Assembly: GCA_012520405.1 (NCBI GenBank)
Contig: JAAYOJ010000003.1
Location: 1 to 56,843 of the forward strand
Reading direction: 5' to 3'
Length of the DNA: 56,843 nt
Origin: Peptococcaceae bacterium
GTDB taxonomy: Bacteria > Bacillota > Desulfitobacteriia > Desulfitobacteriales > Syntrophobotulaceae
This document shows positions 25,545-37,108 of the stretch, piece after piece. The notes beneath the pieces were generated by a model. That model searched no databases, had not been told where the DNA came from, and saw nothing but the letters and a program-made list of their open reading frames with translations. Every line of letters starts with the position of its first letter. The stretch's first letter is position 1. The translations under genes and the position numbers were made by a program.

Positions 25545-27134
25545 ATGGCAACGGTAAATTTAGGATTTGAAAACAATTTATGGGAAATGGCAGATAAACT
25601 GCGTGGCAATATTGAGGCTTCGGAATACAAGCATGTTGTATTGGGACTTATTTTCCTGAAATACATATCCGACGCTTTTGAGGAAAGATATAACGAACTG
25701 CTTGAAGAAGGTGAAGGATTTGAGGAAGATATTGATGCATACACTGAAGAAAATGTTTTTTTCGTACCTAAGGAAGCCCGTTGGGAGTATATAAAAGCAA
25801 ATGCCAAGCAGCCAACGATCGGACAGATTATCGATGAAGCCATGATCGCTATTGAAAAGGAAAACGCCACCCTTAAAGGAGTACTGCCGAAAAACTATGC
25901 CCGTCCGGAAATAGATAAGACAAAACTTGGTGAACTTATCGACCTCTTTTCCTTTAAAGTTGGTGATAAGGAAGCAAGAGCAAAAGATGTTCTTGGTAGG
26001 GTTTATGAATACTTCCTTGGAAAGTTCGGTTCGTCGGAAGGAGAATTTTACACCCCACCATCTATTGTAAAGCTACTTGTTGAAATGATTGAACCCTATA
26101 GAGGAAGGGTTTATGACCCCTGCTGCGGGTCCGGCGGCATGTTTGTGCAAAGCCAAAGATTCGTTGAAGAACACAGCGGCAGAAAGGATGACATCCATAT
26201 TTTTGGACAAGAATACACTGCTACCACCTGGCGGCTTTGTAAAATGAATCTTGCTATCAGGGGTATTGACGGAAACCTTGGTGAACGGGATGCGGATACT
26301 TTTTCTAACGATCTCCACAAAATGTTGAAGGCGGATTATATATTGGCCAATCCTCCCTTTAATATTAAGGATTGGGGAGCTAACAGGTTGGCCGGTGATG
26401 TTCGTTGGAAATATGGTATGCCCCCTGTGGGAAACGCCAACTATGCCTGGATACAGCACATTATTTCCAAGCTCTCCCCAAATGGGGTAGCGGGCTTTGT
26501 TATGGCCAATGGCTCGATGTCTACCAATACAAGCAGTGAAGCGGAAATAAGGAAGAATATAATCGAAGACAAATTGGTGGATTGCATTATTACCCTGCCG
26601 TCAAATCTTTTCTATAATGTAACCATTCCTGCTTGCCTGTGGTTTTTAACAAGGAATAAAAAATCCGGAGGACGAGATCGCAGCAATGAAATTCTCTTTA
26701 TTGATGCCCGCAAGATGGGTACCATGATTGACCGCAAGCACAGGGAACTTGATTATGAGACAGAAATAAAATATATTGCCGATACTTATCGTAATTGGAA
26801 AAAAACAATTCCCCTGCCGGCTGAAATCGATAACGAACTGGACATGGTGGCTGAGACCCAGGCAGCCTATGAAATTGAAAAACTTAAAGAGAAAGAAAGA
26901 TATCGGGATATAAAAGGATTCTGCAAATCGGCTACCTTGGATGAAGTACGCTCCCATGAATATATTCTCACCCCCGGCAGATATGTAGGGATTGAAGAAC
27001 AGCCCGATGACGGGGAACCTTTTGAGGAAAAGATGACCAGGCTCACCGATGAGCTGGCTGAGATGTTTGCCAAGCGCAAGTCTCTGGAGGAGGAAATCCG
27101 CAAAAGACTGGGGGTGATCGGGTATGAGTTTTAA
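25545..27134 (+). CDS. hsdM: Type I restriction-modification methyltransferase subunit
   Basis: A 529-residue HsdM. It has the N-terminal helical HsdM_N domain ([12 protein letters not shown]), [16 protein letters not shown], AdoMet motif I in DPCCGSGGM and the catalytic NPPF at 269-272. It methylates N6 of adenine in the sequence set by HsdS. AGGAGG precedes ATG 25545, and its 3' end overlaps the rhuM-like gene by 11 nt. All catalytic motifs look intact. Confidence 0.96.
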   Translation: MATVNLGFENNLWEMADKLRGNIEASEYKHVVLGLIFLKYISDAFEERYNELLEEGEGFEEDIDAYTEENVFFVPKEARWEYIKANAKQPTIGQIIDEAMIAIEKENATLKGVLPKNYARPEIDKTKLGELIDLFSFKVGDKEARAKDVLGRVYEYFLGKFGSSEGEFYTPPSIVKLLVEMIEPYRGRVYDPCCGSGGMFVQSQRFVEEHSGRKDDIHIFGQEYTATTWRLCKMNLAIRGIDGNLGERDADTFSNDLHKMLKADYILANPPFNIKDWGANRLAGDVRWKYGMPPVGNANYAWIQHIISKLSPNGVAGFVMANGSMSTNTSSEAEIRKNIIEDKLVDCIITLPSNLFYNVTIPACLWFLTRNKKSGGRDRSNEILFIDARKMGTMIDRKHRELDYETEIKYIADTYRNWKKTIPLPAEIDNELDMVAETQAAYEIEKLKEKERYRDIKGFCKSATLDEVRSHEYILTPGRYVGIEEQPDDGEPFEEKMTRLTDELAEMFAKRKSLEEEIRKRLGVIGYEF

Positions 27135-28152
27135 AAATAATTCCGAAATATTGATGTACCAGACTGAAGACGGGAAAACGAAGATTGAAGTCAGAATGGA
27201 GGATGAGACAGTTTGGCTTTCATTGAATCAGATGGCCGAACTCTTCCAAAGGGATAAGTCTGTAATATCGTGCCATATTAAAAATGTTTTTACTGAAGGC
27301 GAATTAGATAGAAAATCAGTTGTTGCAAATTTTGCAACAACTGCGGCAGATGGAAAAACCTATAATGTGGAATATTTCAACCTGGATGTTATAATCTCCG
27401 TCGGCTACCGTGTTAAATCCCACAGGGGTACACAGTTCAGAATCTGGGCTACTCAAAGATTGAGGGAATATATAATCAAGGGCTTTACCATGAATGATGA
27501 TCTGCTGAAAAAAGCGGGCGGAGGCAATTATTTTGAAGAGCTTTTGGAGCGCATCCGGGATATTCGCTCCAGCGAAAAAGTTTTTTATCGTAAGATTTTA
27601 GATATTTATGCCACCAGTATTGACTATTCACCTAATGCAGCCATTTCACAACAGTTTTTTCAAACGGTCCAGAATAAAATGCACTGGGCGGCCCATGGGC
27701 ATACTGCGGCAGAAATTGTTTATCTGAGAGCCGATGGTTCCAAGCCTTATATGGGAATGACCAACTTTACCGGTTCTAGACCCACCAAGGCAGAATCTCA
27801 GATTGCTAAAAACTATCTTACAGAGGATGAATTGGCGGTATTAAACCGCATCGTCAACGCTTATATCGAATTTGCTGAACTTCAGGCCATGCGCAGAAAG
27901 CCCATGTACATGACCGACTGGGTAAGTAAATTAGACGAGTTCCTTAAAATGAGCGACAGTGAGATTCTTACGCACGCAGGTAAAATCAGCCACCAACAAG
28001 CCGCTAAAAAGGCAATAGAAGAGTATGACAAGTATAAGGAACGGACCAAAAATGAACTTTCCGAGGTGGAAAAGCATTTTTTAGAGAGTATAGATAAGAC
28101 TGTAAAGAAGCTGAAAGGGAAGAAGGACGGTGTCGGGGGTGATGGGAAGTGA
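27124..28152 (+). CDS. RhuM family protein within the restriction operon
   Basis: A 342-residue RhuM-family protein; the N-terminal KilA-N/Bro-like part has [18 protein letters not shown] and [17 protein letters not shown], and the C-terminus is helical and lysine-rich. The family was named for a Salmonella pathogenicity-island gene and is often found between hsdM and hsdS in type I systems; its role is unknown, perhaps DNA binding or control of restriction. It overlaps hsdM at its start and hsdS (GTGA) at its end, so it is translated as part of the operon. Confidence 0.9.
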   Translation: MSFKNNSEILMYQTEDGKTKIEVRMEDETVWLSLNQMAELFQRDKSVISCHIKNVFTEGELDRKSVVANFATTAADGKTYNVEYFNLDVIISVGYRVKSHRGTQFRIWATQRLREYIIKGFTMNDDLLKKAGGGNYFEELLERIRDIRSSEKVFYRKILDIYATSIDYSPNAAISQQFFQTVQNKMHWAAHGHTAAEIVYLRADGSKPYMGMTNFTGSRPTKAESQIAKNYLTEDELAVLNRIVNAYIEFAELQAMRRKPMYMTDWVSKLDEFLKMSDSEILTHAGKISHQQAAKKAIEEYDKYKERTKNELSEVEKHFLESIDKTVKKLKGKKDGVGGDGK

Positions 28153-29339
28153 GTGTTGATGGATGGAGAGAGGTAAGGCTTGGGGATGTGTGTGAAAGTG
28201 TGTCAAATACACATTCTTTTGGAAAGTCCGAGTTGATATTCCTAAATACGTCTGATGTTTATGAAGGCTCAATTTTGCATAATAAATATTCTCCTGTTGC
28301 GAATATGCCTGGCCAAGCCAAGAAAAGCATAAAAAAGGGAGATATTCTGTATAGCGAAATAAGGCCCAAAAATAGAAGGTACGCTATGGTCAATTTTGAT
28401 GCTTCAGATTATGTTGTATCAACTAAATTTATGGTTATTAGAAGTAAGGGCTTAATCGATAATAAATTCTTATATTTATATCTTACGTCAGATGAGGTTC
28501 TGGAAACTTTACAACAAGTGGCTGAAGCACGCTCTGGGACGTTTCCGCAAATTACTTTTACTCAAGTAGCAGAGTTGAATGTAAGTCTTCCTCCATTACC
28601 AGAGCAAAAGGCGATCGTCGCCACACTATCTGCCCTTGACGATATGATCGAGCTTAACAACCAAATTAACAAAACCCTTGAGGAAATGGCGCAGGCCATC
28701 TTTAAATCCTGGTTTGTGGATTTTGAGCCGTTTAAGGATGGGGAGTTTGAGAAAAGCGAACTGGGGCCGATACCGAAGGGGTGGAAAGCTGGAAGGTTAG
28801 GAGATATTGTCGATATTTTTGATTCGAAAAGGGTTCCCCTTTCGAGCCGACAAAGAAGTGTTATGGAAAAGAAGTATCCATATTATGGAGCCGCCACATT
28901 GATGGACTATGTTGATGACTATATTTTTGAAGGTGTTCATGTTTTACTAGGCGAGGATGGCACGGTGATGGATGAGAAGGGCTATCCCATTTTGCAATAT
29001 GTGTGGGGTAAATTCTGGGTAAATAACCATGCCCATGTTTTGAAAGGCAAGGGTATTTTCTCTGATGAGTACTTATATATGCTTCTTAAAAATACGAATG
29101 TAGCAAGCATCGTGACAGGAGCTGTGCAGCCAAAAATCAATCAGGGTAATCTTATTGGATTAAAAGTTATAATCCCCCCGGATGATGCAGTGAAGCAATA
29201 TAATGAAATAGTTAAGGATATTTTTGCTTGTTTGAGATCTAATGATGATGAACAAAGAGTGCTGATGTCATTGCGCGACACTCTCCTCCCCAAACTAATG
29301 AGTGGCGAAATAAGAGTACCAGTTGAAGAGGTTGTGTGA
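28149..29339 (+). CDS. hsdS: Type I restriction-modification specificity subunit
   Basis: A 396-residue HsdS with two target-recognition domains (about 1-150 and 210-350), each followed by a conserved coiled-coil helix (PPLPEQKAIVATLSALDDMI and the similar LMSLRDTLLPKLMSGE end, each family-typical). The two TRDs read the two halves of a bipartite site. The start GTG overlaps the rhuM stop by 4 nt. Both TRDs appear complete and no inverted hsdS copy is nearby that could allow shuffling, apart from the single TRD encoded in the first gene of the operon. Confidence 0.94.
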   Translation: MSVDGWREVRLGDVCESVSNTHSFGKSELIFLNTSDVYEGSILHNKYSPVANMPGQAKKSIKKGDILYSEIRPKNRRYAMVNFDASDYVVSTKFMVIRSKGLIDNKFLYLYLTSDEVLETLQQVAEARSGTFPQITFTQVAELNVSLPPLPEQKAIVATLSALDDMIELNNQINKTLEEMAQAIFKSWFVDFEPFKDGEFEKSELGPIPKGWKAGRLGDIVDIFDSKRVPLSSRQRSVMEKKYPYYGAATLMDYVDDYIFEGVHVLLGEDGTVMDEKGYPILQYVWGKFWVNNHAHVLKGKGIFSDEYLYMLLKNTNVASIVTGAVQPKINQGNLIGLKVIIPPDDAVKQYNEIVKDIFACLRSNDDEQRVLMSLRDTLLPKLMSGEIRVPVEEVV

Positions 29340-29368
29340 AATCTAAGTGATAGAAAGGAGGATGCCTT

Positions 29369-32300
29369 ATGCCTAGCCATAATATATATGAGGACGAGCT
29401 GGAGCAGGCGACCTTGGAATGGTTTGAAGAACTGGGCTATGAAATTGCCTTTGCTCCGGATATCTCTCCGGGCGGGGATTATCCTGAACGTTCCGACTAT
29501 TCCGATGTAATACTGGGAGAACGTCTGAAGGACGCCTTAAAGCGTATTAATCCGGATTTACCCCAGGAAGCTCTGGATGATGCCCTGCATCAAATTCTTG
29601 TGCCCCTTAATCCCGCCCTAATAGATAACAATCGTCTTTTTCAGAAGATGGTCACCGACGGGGTGAATGCTAGCTTTAGGGCCGATGAGGGCAGAATAGT
29701 CAGCAAGCAGGTCAAGGTTTTTGACTACGAGAAAGTAGAGAATAATGATTTTTTGGTTGTGAACCAATTTACCGTGATCGAAAGCAGGATTGAAAAACGT
29801 CCCGATCTGGTGGTATTTGTCAACGGCATTCCCCTTGTGGTCCTCGAACTTAAAAACTTGGCCAACGAGGACGTGGAAATATCCGATGCCTATAATCAGA
29901 TCCAAAACAATATAAGCACCATCCCATTACTCTTTACTTATAATTCTTTTGCGGTTATATCCGATGGGGTAAATGCCAGGGTAGGTACAATCACGGCCAA
30001 TGAAGACTGGTTTATGGTGTGGCGTACTATTGATGGAGAGGAGCTTGCCCCTGCAGGCCGTCCCCAGCTTGAAGTCTTAATCAAGGGTATGTTTGAAAAG
30101 GAACGTCTGCTGGATATTATTAAGAATTTTATATTATTCCAAACAGACGGAAAAGACACCTATAAAATTCTGGCCGGTTATCATCAATATCATGCTGTCA
30201 ACAAGGCAGTTGAAAGCACTATAAGAGCCGCCATCACTGAGGGGGATCGCAAAGCCGGTGTTGTTTGGCATACCCAGGGCAGCGGTAAAAGTCTTTCCAT
30301 GGTTTTCTATGTAGGCAAGCTTGTTCTGGCGCAAGAACTCAATAACCCGACAATTGTAGTGATTACCGACCGTAACGACCTTGATGACCAGTTGTTTTCT
30401 ACTTTTGCTAAATCAAAAGATTTATTACGTCAGGAGCCGGTGCAAGCTCTGGACAGAGCAGATCTTCGCAGACTCTTGGCGAGAGAATCGGGAGGCATAA
30501 TCTTCACCACCATACATAAATTTGCTCCTGAAGAAAAAGGGGACAGTGTAGCTGTTCTTACAGATCGGGAAAACGTTATTGTTATTGCTGATGAAGCCCA
30601 TAGAAGTCAGTACGGATTTGCAGCGGAAATTGTCAAAGGCGATACCGAAGCTGAGGTCAAATACGGCTATGCCAAATATATGCGGGATGCCCTTCCTAAT
30701 GCATCTTATATCGGCTTTACCGGTACGCCCATATCCCTTGTGGATAAGGATACCAGGGCAGTATTCGGCGACTATATCGATATTTATGATATGACCAGAG
30801 CAGTGGAAGACGGTACCACAGTGCGTATTTTCTATGAAAGCCGGATTGCCAAACTGGAACTACCGGATGAACTAAAGCCCGCTATTGACAGTGAATATGA
30901 AGAAATCACTGAATACCAGGAGTATACCCAAAAAGAAAAGCTCAAGTCCAAATGGTCAAGGCTTGAAGCTATCGTGGGAGCCGAGCAGCGAGTAAAAGCG
31001 ATCGCCAAAGATATTGTGGAGCATTTTGAGAAGCGGCTCGCCGCCCAGGAAAAAGAAGCGGGCAAAGGGATGATCGTAACCATGTCCCGCCGGATTGCGG
31101 TAGACCTTTATAAAGCCATTGTAGAATTGCGTCCGGACTGGCACTCTGACGATGTGGAAAAAGGCGTCATTAAGGTAGTCATGACCGGAAGCTCATCAGA
31201 TCCTAAAGAATGGCAGCCTTTCATCGGCACAAAGGCTACCCGGGACAGAATAGCCAAGCGCATGAAGGATAATGAGGATGAGCTGAAGCTGGTCATAGTA
31301 CGTGATATGTGGTTGACCGGTTTCGATGTTCCCAGCATGCACACCATGTATATTGACAAACCCATGCAAGGACATAATCTAATGCAGGCTATTGCCCGCG
31401 TTAACCGGGTGTTTGGGGAGAAGCAGGGCGGCTTGATTGTAGATTATATCGGCCTTGCCGAAAACCTGAAAAACGCCCTTAAGGATTATACCGAAAGCGA
31501 CCGGGAACAGACCGGTGTTGATACAGAACTGGCAGTAGCAGTACTCCTTGAAAAATATGAATTGATTAAGGAATTGCTCCATGGCCATGATTATCAGAAA
31601 TTTTTTACCGGCTCTGCTTCAGACAGAATGGGCGCCATTGTCGAAACCATCGACTACATTATAGGGCTGCGTGAGGAAGGCAAAAACAATTACCTTAAGC
31701 TGGTCAGCGAACTTTCCAAAGCTTATTCCCTTTGTGCTACTACCGATCCTGCTGAAAAATTAAATCTGGAAATAGGTTTCCATAAAGCAGTTAAATCCGG
31801 GATTATTAAGCTCATTCCCGAAGATTCCAAAAAGAAAACTGCTGCGGAAGTCGAGGCCCAGCTTAACCAGCTTATCTCTAAATCCATTACCAGCAATGAG
31901 GTTATCGATGTTTTGGATGCTGTTGGGCTAAATAAGCCGAATATCGCTATACTGTCCGACGATTTTTTGGAGGAAGTGCGCAACATGAAGCAGCGCAATC
32001 TTGCTGTTGAGCTCCTCAATAGGCTGCTCAAAGGCAAGGTCAAGACTTTTTCCAAGCGAAATCTGATTCAGTCCAGAAAGTTTTCAGAGCTTTTAGAAAA
32101 TGCTATCAGAAAATACCAGAACCGCACTATTGAAACCACCCAAGTTATTATGGAACTTATCCAGCTGGCTAAAGAAATCAATGAAGCCCATAAGCGTGGA
32201 GAAAAAACCGGTCTTACTGAAGATGAACTGGCCTTTTACGATGCTCTTGCCGAAAATGAGTCTGCCAAAGAGCTAATGGGTGACGAGATCCTAAAGCAAA

Positions 32301-32584
32301 TAGCTAAGGATTTGACGGAGGCCATACGCAAAAACTTAAGCATTGACTGGTCTATTCGGGCCAGTGTCCAGGCTAAAATGAAAATGGTCATAAAAAGGCT
32401 GCTTAAACGTTACGGCTACCCGCCGGATAAAACGCCTAAGGCTGTGGAAACAGTAATGGAGCAAGCTAAGCTTATGTGCCAAAACGAGAGTTCAGCTATT
32501 AAGTATCAGTACCGGCTTGCTAAAGAAGAAGTGCCAAAAGTGGCGGATGAAAGAGGAATTTCAAATTATGAGACTAATACTTAA
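29369..32584 (+). CDS. hsdR: Type I restriction-modification endonuclease/translocase subunit
   Basis: A 1071-residue HsdR. The N-terminal nuclease domain has [10 protein letters not shown] and VLELKN (PD-(D/E)xK). Walker A is QGSGKS (303-308), the DEAH box starts at D408 ([10 protein letters not shown]), and [16 protein letters not shown] and QAIARVNR are later helicase motifs. A helical C-terminal domain binds the HsdM/HsdS core. It translocates and cuts DNA lacking methylation. AAAGGAGG precedes the ATG. It ends the operon and is intact. Confidence 0.96.
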   Translation: MPSHNIYEDELEQATLEWFEELGYEIAFAPDISPGGDYPERSDYSDVILGERLKDALKRINPDLPQEALDDALHQILVPLNPALIDNNRLFQKMVTDGVNASFRADEGRIVSKQVKVFDYEKVENNDFLVVNQFTVIESRIEKRPDLVVFVNGIPLVVLELKNLANEDVEISDAYNQIQNNISTIPLLFTYNSFAVISDGVNARVGTITANEDWFMVWRTIDGEELAPAGRPQLEVLIKGMFEKERLLDIIKNFILFQTDGKDTYKILAGYHQYHAVNKAVESTIRAAITEGDRKAGVVWHTQGSGKSLSMVFYVGKLVLAQELNNPTIVVITDRNDLDDQLFSTFAKSKDLLRQEPVQALDRADLRRLLARESGGIIFTTIHKFAPEEKGDSVAVLTDRENVIVIADEAHRSQYGFAAEIVKGDTEAEVKYGYAKYMRDALPNASYIGFTGTPISLVDKDTRAVFGDYIDIYDMTRAVEDGTTVRIFYESRIAKLELPDELKPAIDSEYEEITEYQEYTQKEKLKSKWSRLEAIVGAEQRVKAIAKDIVEHFEKRLAAQEKEAGKGMIVTMSRRIAVDLYKAIVELRPDWHSDDVEKGVIKVVMTGSSSDPKEWQPFIGTKATRDRIAKRMKDNEDELKLVIVRDMWLTGFDVPSMHTMYIDKPMQGHNLMQAIARVNRVFGEKQGGLIVDYIGLAENLKNALKDYTESDREQTGVDTELAVAVLLEKYELIKELLHGHDYQKFFTGSASDRMGAIVETIDYIIGLREEGKNNYLKLVSELSKAYSLCATTDPAEKLNLEIGFHKAVKSGIIKLIPEDSKKKTAAEVEAQLNQLISKSITSNEVIDVLDAVGLNKPNIAILSDDFLEEVRNMKQRNLAVELLNRLLKGKVKTFSKRNLIQSRKFSELLENAIRKYQNRTIETTQVIMELIQLAKEINEAHKRGEKTGLTEDELAFYDALAENESAKELMGDEILKQIAKDLTEAIRKNLSIDWSIRASVQAKMKMVIKRLLKRYGYPPDKTPKAVETVMEQAKLMCQNESSAIKYQYRLAKEEVPKVADERGISNYETNT

Positions 32585-32642
32585 TTAAGAACATGCAATA
32601 ACTTAAATTTTATAATTATTGTTTATTATCAAGGAGGTACAT

Positions 32643-33476
32643 ATGGGCTATTCAATATTCCAAGAAACCATGGTGGATATGACCTACCAAGAAATCGAGC
32701 AGGCCGCGGCCAGGAAACTACCGGTGTTGTTTCCAACTGCTGTTATTGAAGAGCATGGGCCGCATTTGCCTTTAGGGGTGGATACCTATTTGTCTTACAA
32801 TCAAAGCAGGCTGGTTAAAAAAGGCTTGCAGGCTTTAGGAATAGATTCTGTGATTGCCCCGCCATATTATTGGGGAATTAATGTTGCTTCTGATGGGTTT
32901 GCCGGCTCCTTTAGCGTCAAACCCGAGACTATGACTGCAGTCTTGTGTGATTCCTTGGAATGCCTGAATAAATGGGGGTTTGACAAGATACTTATCCTTA
33001 ACTTCCATGGGGATTTCAAGCATAATTCCGCAATCTTAGAGGCTGCCCGGAAAGCCTATGAAGAACTTGATATCGGAGCCTATTTTCTTGCTTCGGAAAC
33101 ATTTTTACAAAGGGCAGGTCTTACTGAACAGAAACCCTATGTTCTTGTCCATACCGGCAGCTACTCCGGTCATAAGAATAAAGAGTTACCGCCTGAATAC
33201 TTGGATATTCATGCCGGGAGTCTGGAAACCAGTCTTATGTTTAAGGATTTCCCTGATCTGGTAAACACTGAGCTGGCTAAATCCCTACCTTCTTCAATGA
33301 CCACTATGCAGGGGTTAAAAATCTGGTCTCAAGGTGGAGATAAAGCTAAGGAAATTACTCCCCAGGGTTACCTAGGCCACCCGGCAGAATTCAGCCTGGA
33401 AGAAGCGGCTCTTTACAATGAGCAACTCATAGCCACTGTTCCCCAAATTATCAAGGATTTTTTGGACCGGAACTAA
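32643..33476 (+). CDS. Creatininase-family amidohydrolase
   Basis: A 277-residue metal-dependent hydrolase. Metal ligands are visible in EEHGPHLPLGVDT, LILNFHGDFKHN and the DIHAGSLETS segment. The family includes creatininase, FAPy deformylase and MftE; the substrate here is unknown, as no pathway genes are adjacent. The start is ATG 32643 with AAGGAGG; an earlier in-frame codon at 32619 has none. It is convergent with the L,D-transpeptidase gene, only 6 nt apart. Confidence 0.88.
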   Translation: MGYSIFQETMVDMTYQEIEQAAARKLPVLFPTAVIEEHGPHLPLGVDTYLSYNQSRLVKKGLQALGIDSVIAPPYYWGINVASDGFAGSFSVKPETMTAVLCDSLECLNKWGFDKILILNFHGDFKHNSAILEAARKAYEELDIGAYFLASETFLQRAGLTEQKPYVLVHTGSYSGHKNKELPPEYLDIHAGSLETSLMFKDFPDLVNTELAKSLPSSMTTMQGLKIWSQGGDKAKEITPQGYLGHPAEFSLEEAALYNEQLIATVPQIIKDFLDRN

Positions 33477-33482
33477 GTTTCC

Positions 33483-33818
33483 TTAGGGTTTAATAGTAAC
33501 TTTAGTCCCCACGGGTATTTTATTGGCGAGCTCAATAATATCTTTGTTGTGCATTCTAAGACATCCTTTAGAGATCGCTTTGCCGATAGACTGTGGATTA
33601 TTGGTGCCATGAATACCATAATGGGGTTTGCTCAAACCTAGCCATCGCGCCCCAAAGGGCCCTCCGGGGTTATTTGCTTTATTGATAATTGTGAATACCC
33701 CGGTGGGCGTGGCAGTAGCAGCCTTGCCAATGCCAACCGGATATGTTTTGATGGTTTGGCCGTTATCTAATAAATACAGTTGGCGCCTGCTTAAAGATAC
33801 CATAATGGAATAGGCCAT
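33483..33818 (-). CDS. L,D-transpeptidase (YkuD domain), minimal form
   Basis: A 111-residue protein consisting almost only of a YkuD catalytic domain, with HGTNNPQSIG (H70) and SKGCLRMHN (catalytic C86). It would form 3-3 cross-links or attach proteins to peptidoglycan. There is no signal peptide and no LysM or other anchor, which is odd for an enzyme that works outside; similar short forms in spore formers may act in spore-coat or cortex maturation (inference). AAGGGGTGAT precedes the ATG. Confidence 0.88.
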   Translation of the reverse strand: MAYSIMVSLSRRQLYLLDNGQTIKTYPVGIGKAATATPTGVFTIINKANNPGGPFGARWLGLSKPHYGIHGTNNPQSIGKAISKGCLRMHNKDIIELANKIPVGTKVTIKP

Positions 33819-34004
33819 ATCATCACCCCTTGAATAGTATATTCCCGGGACGAGAAAGCGGTTTACCCGATAAATCCTTTCCCTAATGGGCGGCAGAGTT
33901 CACTTAAACGGCTGATGCATGACATTTTTTATATAAAATACGTAGTATAGGGATAGAAAACTTATTTACATGTATTTTGATTTATGGAAAATGGCGGGTG
34001 GAAG

Positions 34005-35723
34005 ATGAAATTGGCGTTTTATGTAGTTCTCATTGTTTTTTTGCTGGCCAACGTCACCAAGATTACTGTTTTTAATCTGATTATCACAGGCCGAAGGCAA
34101 TTCAGCTTCTTATTATATAAATTTATCTATACCCTCATTCTTACTTTTGGGTTCAAACTCTGCTTGGCCTGGTATTACCCGGTGGGAATGGGAGTTTACT
34201 ACCTTCTGGAAGTTTTATTTATTTATGTTGGCATTTCCTATTTTAACTTTTATCATTACGTCCTCCATATTCGACAGAGTCTTAAGCTAATCCGGGAATC
34301 CTTGGAGCTGGTTCGATATAGGTCGGTTCCCAGGAGTTTTAACCAGCTTCTCGCTCTGATTGATTTACCCTTATTGATTGCCCTCTTAGTGTTAAACCAT
34401 CAAAGTCAGCTAACTGTTATTCCAACAAGCTTACCGGCTATATTTTTAGTCTCTATGCTTCTGGTTCTAATGTTTGAGCTCAGCCATGCCCGGCGGGGAA
34501 AATCGCTGTTGCAATTGGTTAAGGTCTATCCGCAGAGCGAATTGGAGCTGGTAGCCAACTATGGAACCCTAGTCAATATGTTGCTTGATTTTTGTCTTTT
34601 CTTTAAAAAACAGAAAATCAGGGCTCAATTTGATTACGGCAGGCCAAGAATAATTGAAGGCGGGAAAAAACTTCAGTCTGAACCAGGGCTGAACTCCGAT
34701 AATCGGCCGAATATAATCGCTATTCAAGCGGAATCTTTGGATGCTAACGCCGTAAACTTACATTACCAAGGAAGTCCGGTTATGCCTTACCTTTATTCCC
34801 TAAGAAATAAGAGCATCTATTATCCCTATATGATGAACTACCATAAAGCAGGGGGTACTTCCGATGCGGAATTCTCCATTATAAACAGCGTCGAGCCCTT
34901 AAGTAATTACCCTTCTATTAAATTAACGGCCTACAACAACCCAAACTCTTTTGTCAAGATCTTAGCTGCTAACGGTTACCACACGGCTGTATTTCATGGT
35001 AATGAAGGTAGTTATTACCATCGCCATAAAGCTTTTGCCAGTATGGGTTTCGCTAGATTCTATGACCTGAAAAAAATGGGACTTAATCATGTCGGCTGGG
35101 GCGCACCAGACCATGAACTATATGCTTTTATATTGGAAGAAACGAAGAAACAGGCCGAACCCTTTTTCTATTATGTTATCACTATGAGTAATCACTGCCG
35201 ATTCACGAATGTACTCAACTATTACCGGCATAAAGCTTTTGATACCATCAAAAACAAAGAACGTAAGCTTTATTACAATTCCTTGTCCTATGTAGATGAG
35301 ACAACGCATTCTTTTGTGGATAAGATTAGAGTTTTGACCGAAGAAAAAGACAGGGAGGAAGGAAAACAGGCTGCCAGAGAAACCTATATTTTGTTTTTTG
35401 GGGATCATACCCCCGGTTTGAAAAAGAAAATCTATCGCGAAGCAGCTCTGGAAATAGAAAACAGGCACCTGGAATTTGTGCCTTTCTATATTCTTAGTCC
35501 GGACGGTAGGGTTTACCAAGAAGCTAAAAAAGCGGCTTCTTTTCTGGACATTGGGCCAACAATTCTCGACTTGGCCCGGATTGATACGCTATACACAACT
35601 TATGGGGAAAGTCTATTGCCGCCCCATAATATTTCGGCCAAGATTCCCTATAGGGGTTATTGGTTTGACCGGGAACAACTCTATCAAAAGATAAAGAATT
35701 ATGGGAAACAAAATCAAAATTGA
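34005..35723 (+). CDS. LTA synthase-family sulfatase (phosphoglycerol transferase)
   Basis: A 572-residue protein with about five N-terminal membrane helices and an extracytoplasmic alkaline-phosphatase/sulfatase domain. Active-site features of LtaS are AIQAESLD for a metal site, the catalytic threonine in AGGTSDAEFS, and FFGDHTPG for further ligands. It would polymerise or transfer glycerol phosphate from phosphatidylglycerol to a lipid or surface glycan. ATG 34005 follows GGGTGGAA and starts directly at the first helix; ATG 33984 adds 7 residues and is less likely. Its stop is 15 nt before the permease gene. Confidence 0.9.
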   Translation: MKLAFYVVLIVFLLANVTKITVFNLIITGRRQFSFLLYKFIYTLILTFGFKLCLAWYYPVGMGVYYLLEVLFIYVGISYFNFYHYVLHIRQSLKLIRESLELVRYRSVPRSFNQLLALIDLPLLIALLVLNHQSQLTVIPTSLPAIFLVSMLLVLMFELSHARRGKSLLQLVKVYPQSELELVANYGTLVNMLLDFCLFFKKQKIRAQFDYGRPRIIEGGKKLQSEPGLNSDNRPNIIAIQAESLDANAVNLHYQGSPVMPYLYSLRNKSIYYPYMMNYHKAGGTSDAEFSIINSVEPLSNYPSIKLTAYNNPNSFVKILAANGYHTAVFHGNEGSYYHRHKAFASMGFARFYDLKKMGLNHVGWGAPDHELYAFILEETKKQAEPFFYYVITMSNHCRFTNVLNYYRHKAFDTIKNKERKLYYNSLSYVDETTHSFVDKIRVLTEEKDREEGKQAARETYILFFGDHTPGLKKKIYREAALEIENRHLEFVPFYILSPDGRVYQEAKKAASFLDIGPTILDLARIDTLYTTYGESLLPPHNISAKIPYRGYWFDREQLYQKIKNYGKQNQN

Positions 35724-35738
35724 ATTGAGGTGAGCTAA

Positions 35739-37049
35739 TTGTCGCCGACGAAAATCAAATATGGAATAGATGATAGGCCCCCTATACTACAGTTAATCGC
35801 TTTTAGTATTCAGTGGCTGGCCATAACTGTTCCGACTTTAATTATCGTGGGTAAAGTTGTAGCAGGTATTCATTTCGATAGTTCAGGAGAGCAAATTACA
35901 TATTTGCAAAAGCTGTTTTTTGTGGCAGGCATTTCTTTGTTTTTACAAGTTCTTGTTGGTCATCGTATGCCTCTGGTCATCGGCCCGGCTACAGTCTTGC
36001 TTATTGGCATAGCCTCGGCAACAGGCAGCAGCTATGCTGTAGTGTATACCTCAATCCTAATTGGAGGGGCAGCGCTGGCCATAATAAGTATTACAGGGTT
36101 ATTTGCCCGGCTCAGAACTCTTTTTACACCCCGAGTAGTTGCCACTATTCTAGTATTAATTGCTTTTACTCTTACTCCCATGATTCTAAACCTTATAACT
36201 TCTTCTAGCGAAAAAGTCAGTGCTTTTAGCAACCTAATATTTTCCTTCCTCTTTGTATTGGCTTTGTTTCTGGTTAACAAATATCTAAAGGGTATTTGGA
36301 AATCAACATTAATTCTTTGGGCTACGGTTTTGGGAAGCTTTATTTACATCTTACTGTTTAAAAGCAGTTATTCATTAGCGGCGGGGACCCCATTTTTGGC
36401 CGGTTTTTTTGACAGCATATCTTTTTCTTTTGACCTTAATGCCGGTGTCCTGCTCTCCTTTTTCATCTGCTTTTTAGCCCTCTCCATCAACGATTTAGGA
36501 TCCATTCAGTCCGTTGGTGAAATACTTAAACCAGATGATATGCCAAAGCGAGTTACCAGAGGAATTACGCTTACAGGAATACTTAACGTCTTGTCCGGTG
36601 TTTTCGGGGTTGTTGGGCCCGTGAACTATTCTTTAAGTCCCGGGGTTATTGCCTCTACAGGGGTTGCTTCCAGGTTTACGCTTGTTCCTACCGCGCTGGC
36701 CCTTCTGGGATTGTCATTTCTGCCTAAAATTATTGCTCTGATGGGCAGTATACCTTCGGCAGTAATTGGCACGGTGTTAATATATATAATGTGTTCCCAA
36801 ATTGCTGCCGGGCTTTTAGTTGCTTTTAACACCAAAGAGGGTTTTAGCTTTGAAAGCGGCCTGATTATGGGTTTACCGATCATGCTGAGTATAATTACTT
36901 CCTATCTACCTCAAAGTGTTATAGGTACTTTTCCGCTATCTTTGAGACCAATAATCGGGAATGGCTTTGTGGTTGGTGTGCTTGCAGTATTGATTATGGA
37001 ACATGTTATATACCGAAAAAAAGAAAGCCCTAACAGCCTTGCTAAATAA
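35739..37049 (+). CDS. NCS2-family nucleobase permease (uracil/xanthine type)
   Basis: A 436-residue polytopic protein with about 12-14 helices and NCS2 signatures (RPPILQLIAFSIQW, the SINDLGSIQSVGE segment in the helix 8 region and GVVGPVNYSLSPGVI). It should import a nucleobase by proton symport; substrate cannot be read from sequence. The start TTG follows TTGAGGTGAG. It lies just after the LTA synthase-like gene without terminator, although no functional link is evident. Confidence 0.85.
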   Translation: MSPTKIKYGIDDRPPILQLIAFSIQWLAITVPTLIIVGKVVAGIHFDSSGEQITYLQKLFFVAGISLFLQVLVGHRMPLVIGPATVLLIGIASATGSSYAVVYTSILIGGAALAIISITGLFARLRTLFTPRVVATILVLIAFTLTPMILNLITSSSEKVSAFSNLIFSFLFVLALFLVNKYLKGIWKSTLILWATVLGSFIYILLFKSSYSLAAGTPFLAGFFDSISFSFDLNAGVLLSFFICFLALSINDLGSIQSVGEILKPDDMPKRVTRGITLTGILNVLSGVFGVVGPVNYSLSPGVIASTGVASRFTLVPTALALLGLSFLPKIIALMGSIPSAVIGTVLIYIMCSQIAAGLLVAFNTKEGFSFESGLIMGLPIMLSIITSYLPQSVIGTFPLSLRPIIGNGFVVGVLAVLIMEHVIYRKKESPNSLAK

Positions 37050-37108
37050 ATCAATATTAACAATTAAAGAATATAAGAAGGGTTTGGCCATAAAACAAAA
37101 GAAAGAGA

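Noticed and set aside
25520-27103. Several minus-strand open frames inside hsdM
   Set aside because: Frame shadows of a strongly conserved gene, without ribosome-binding sites or recognisable domains.
23945-32584. Restriction operon as a recent transposon or phage insertion
   Set aside because: No integrase, transposase, tRNA target or flanking direct repeats are visible; horizontal origin is plausible but not shown.
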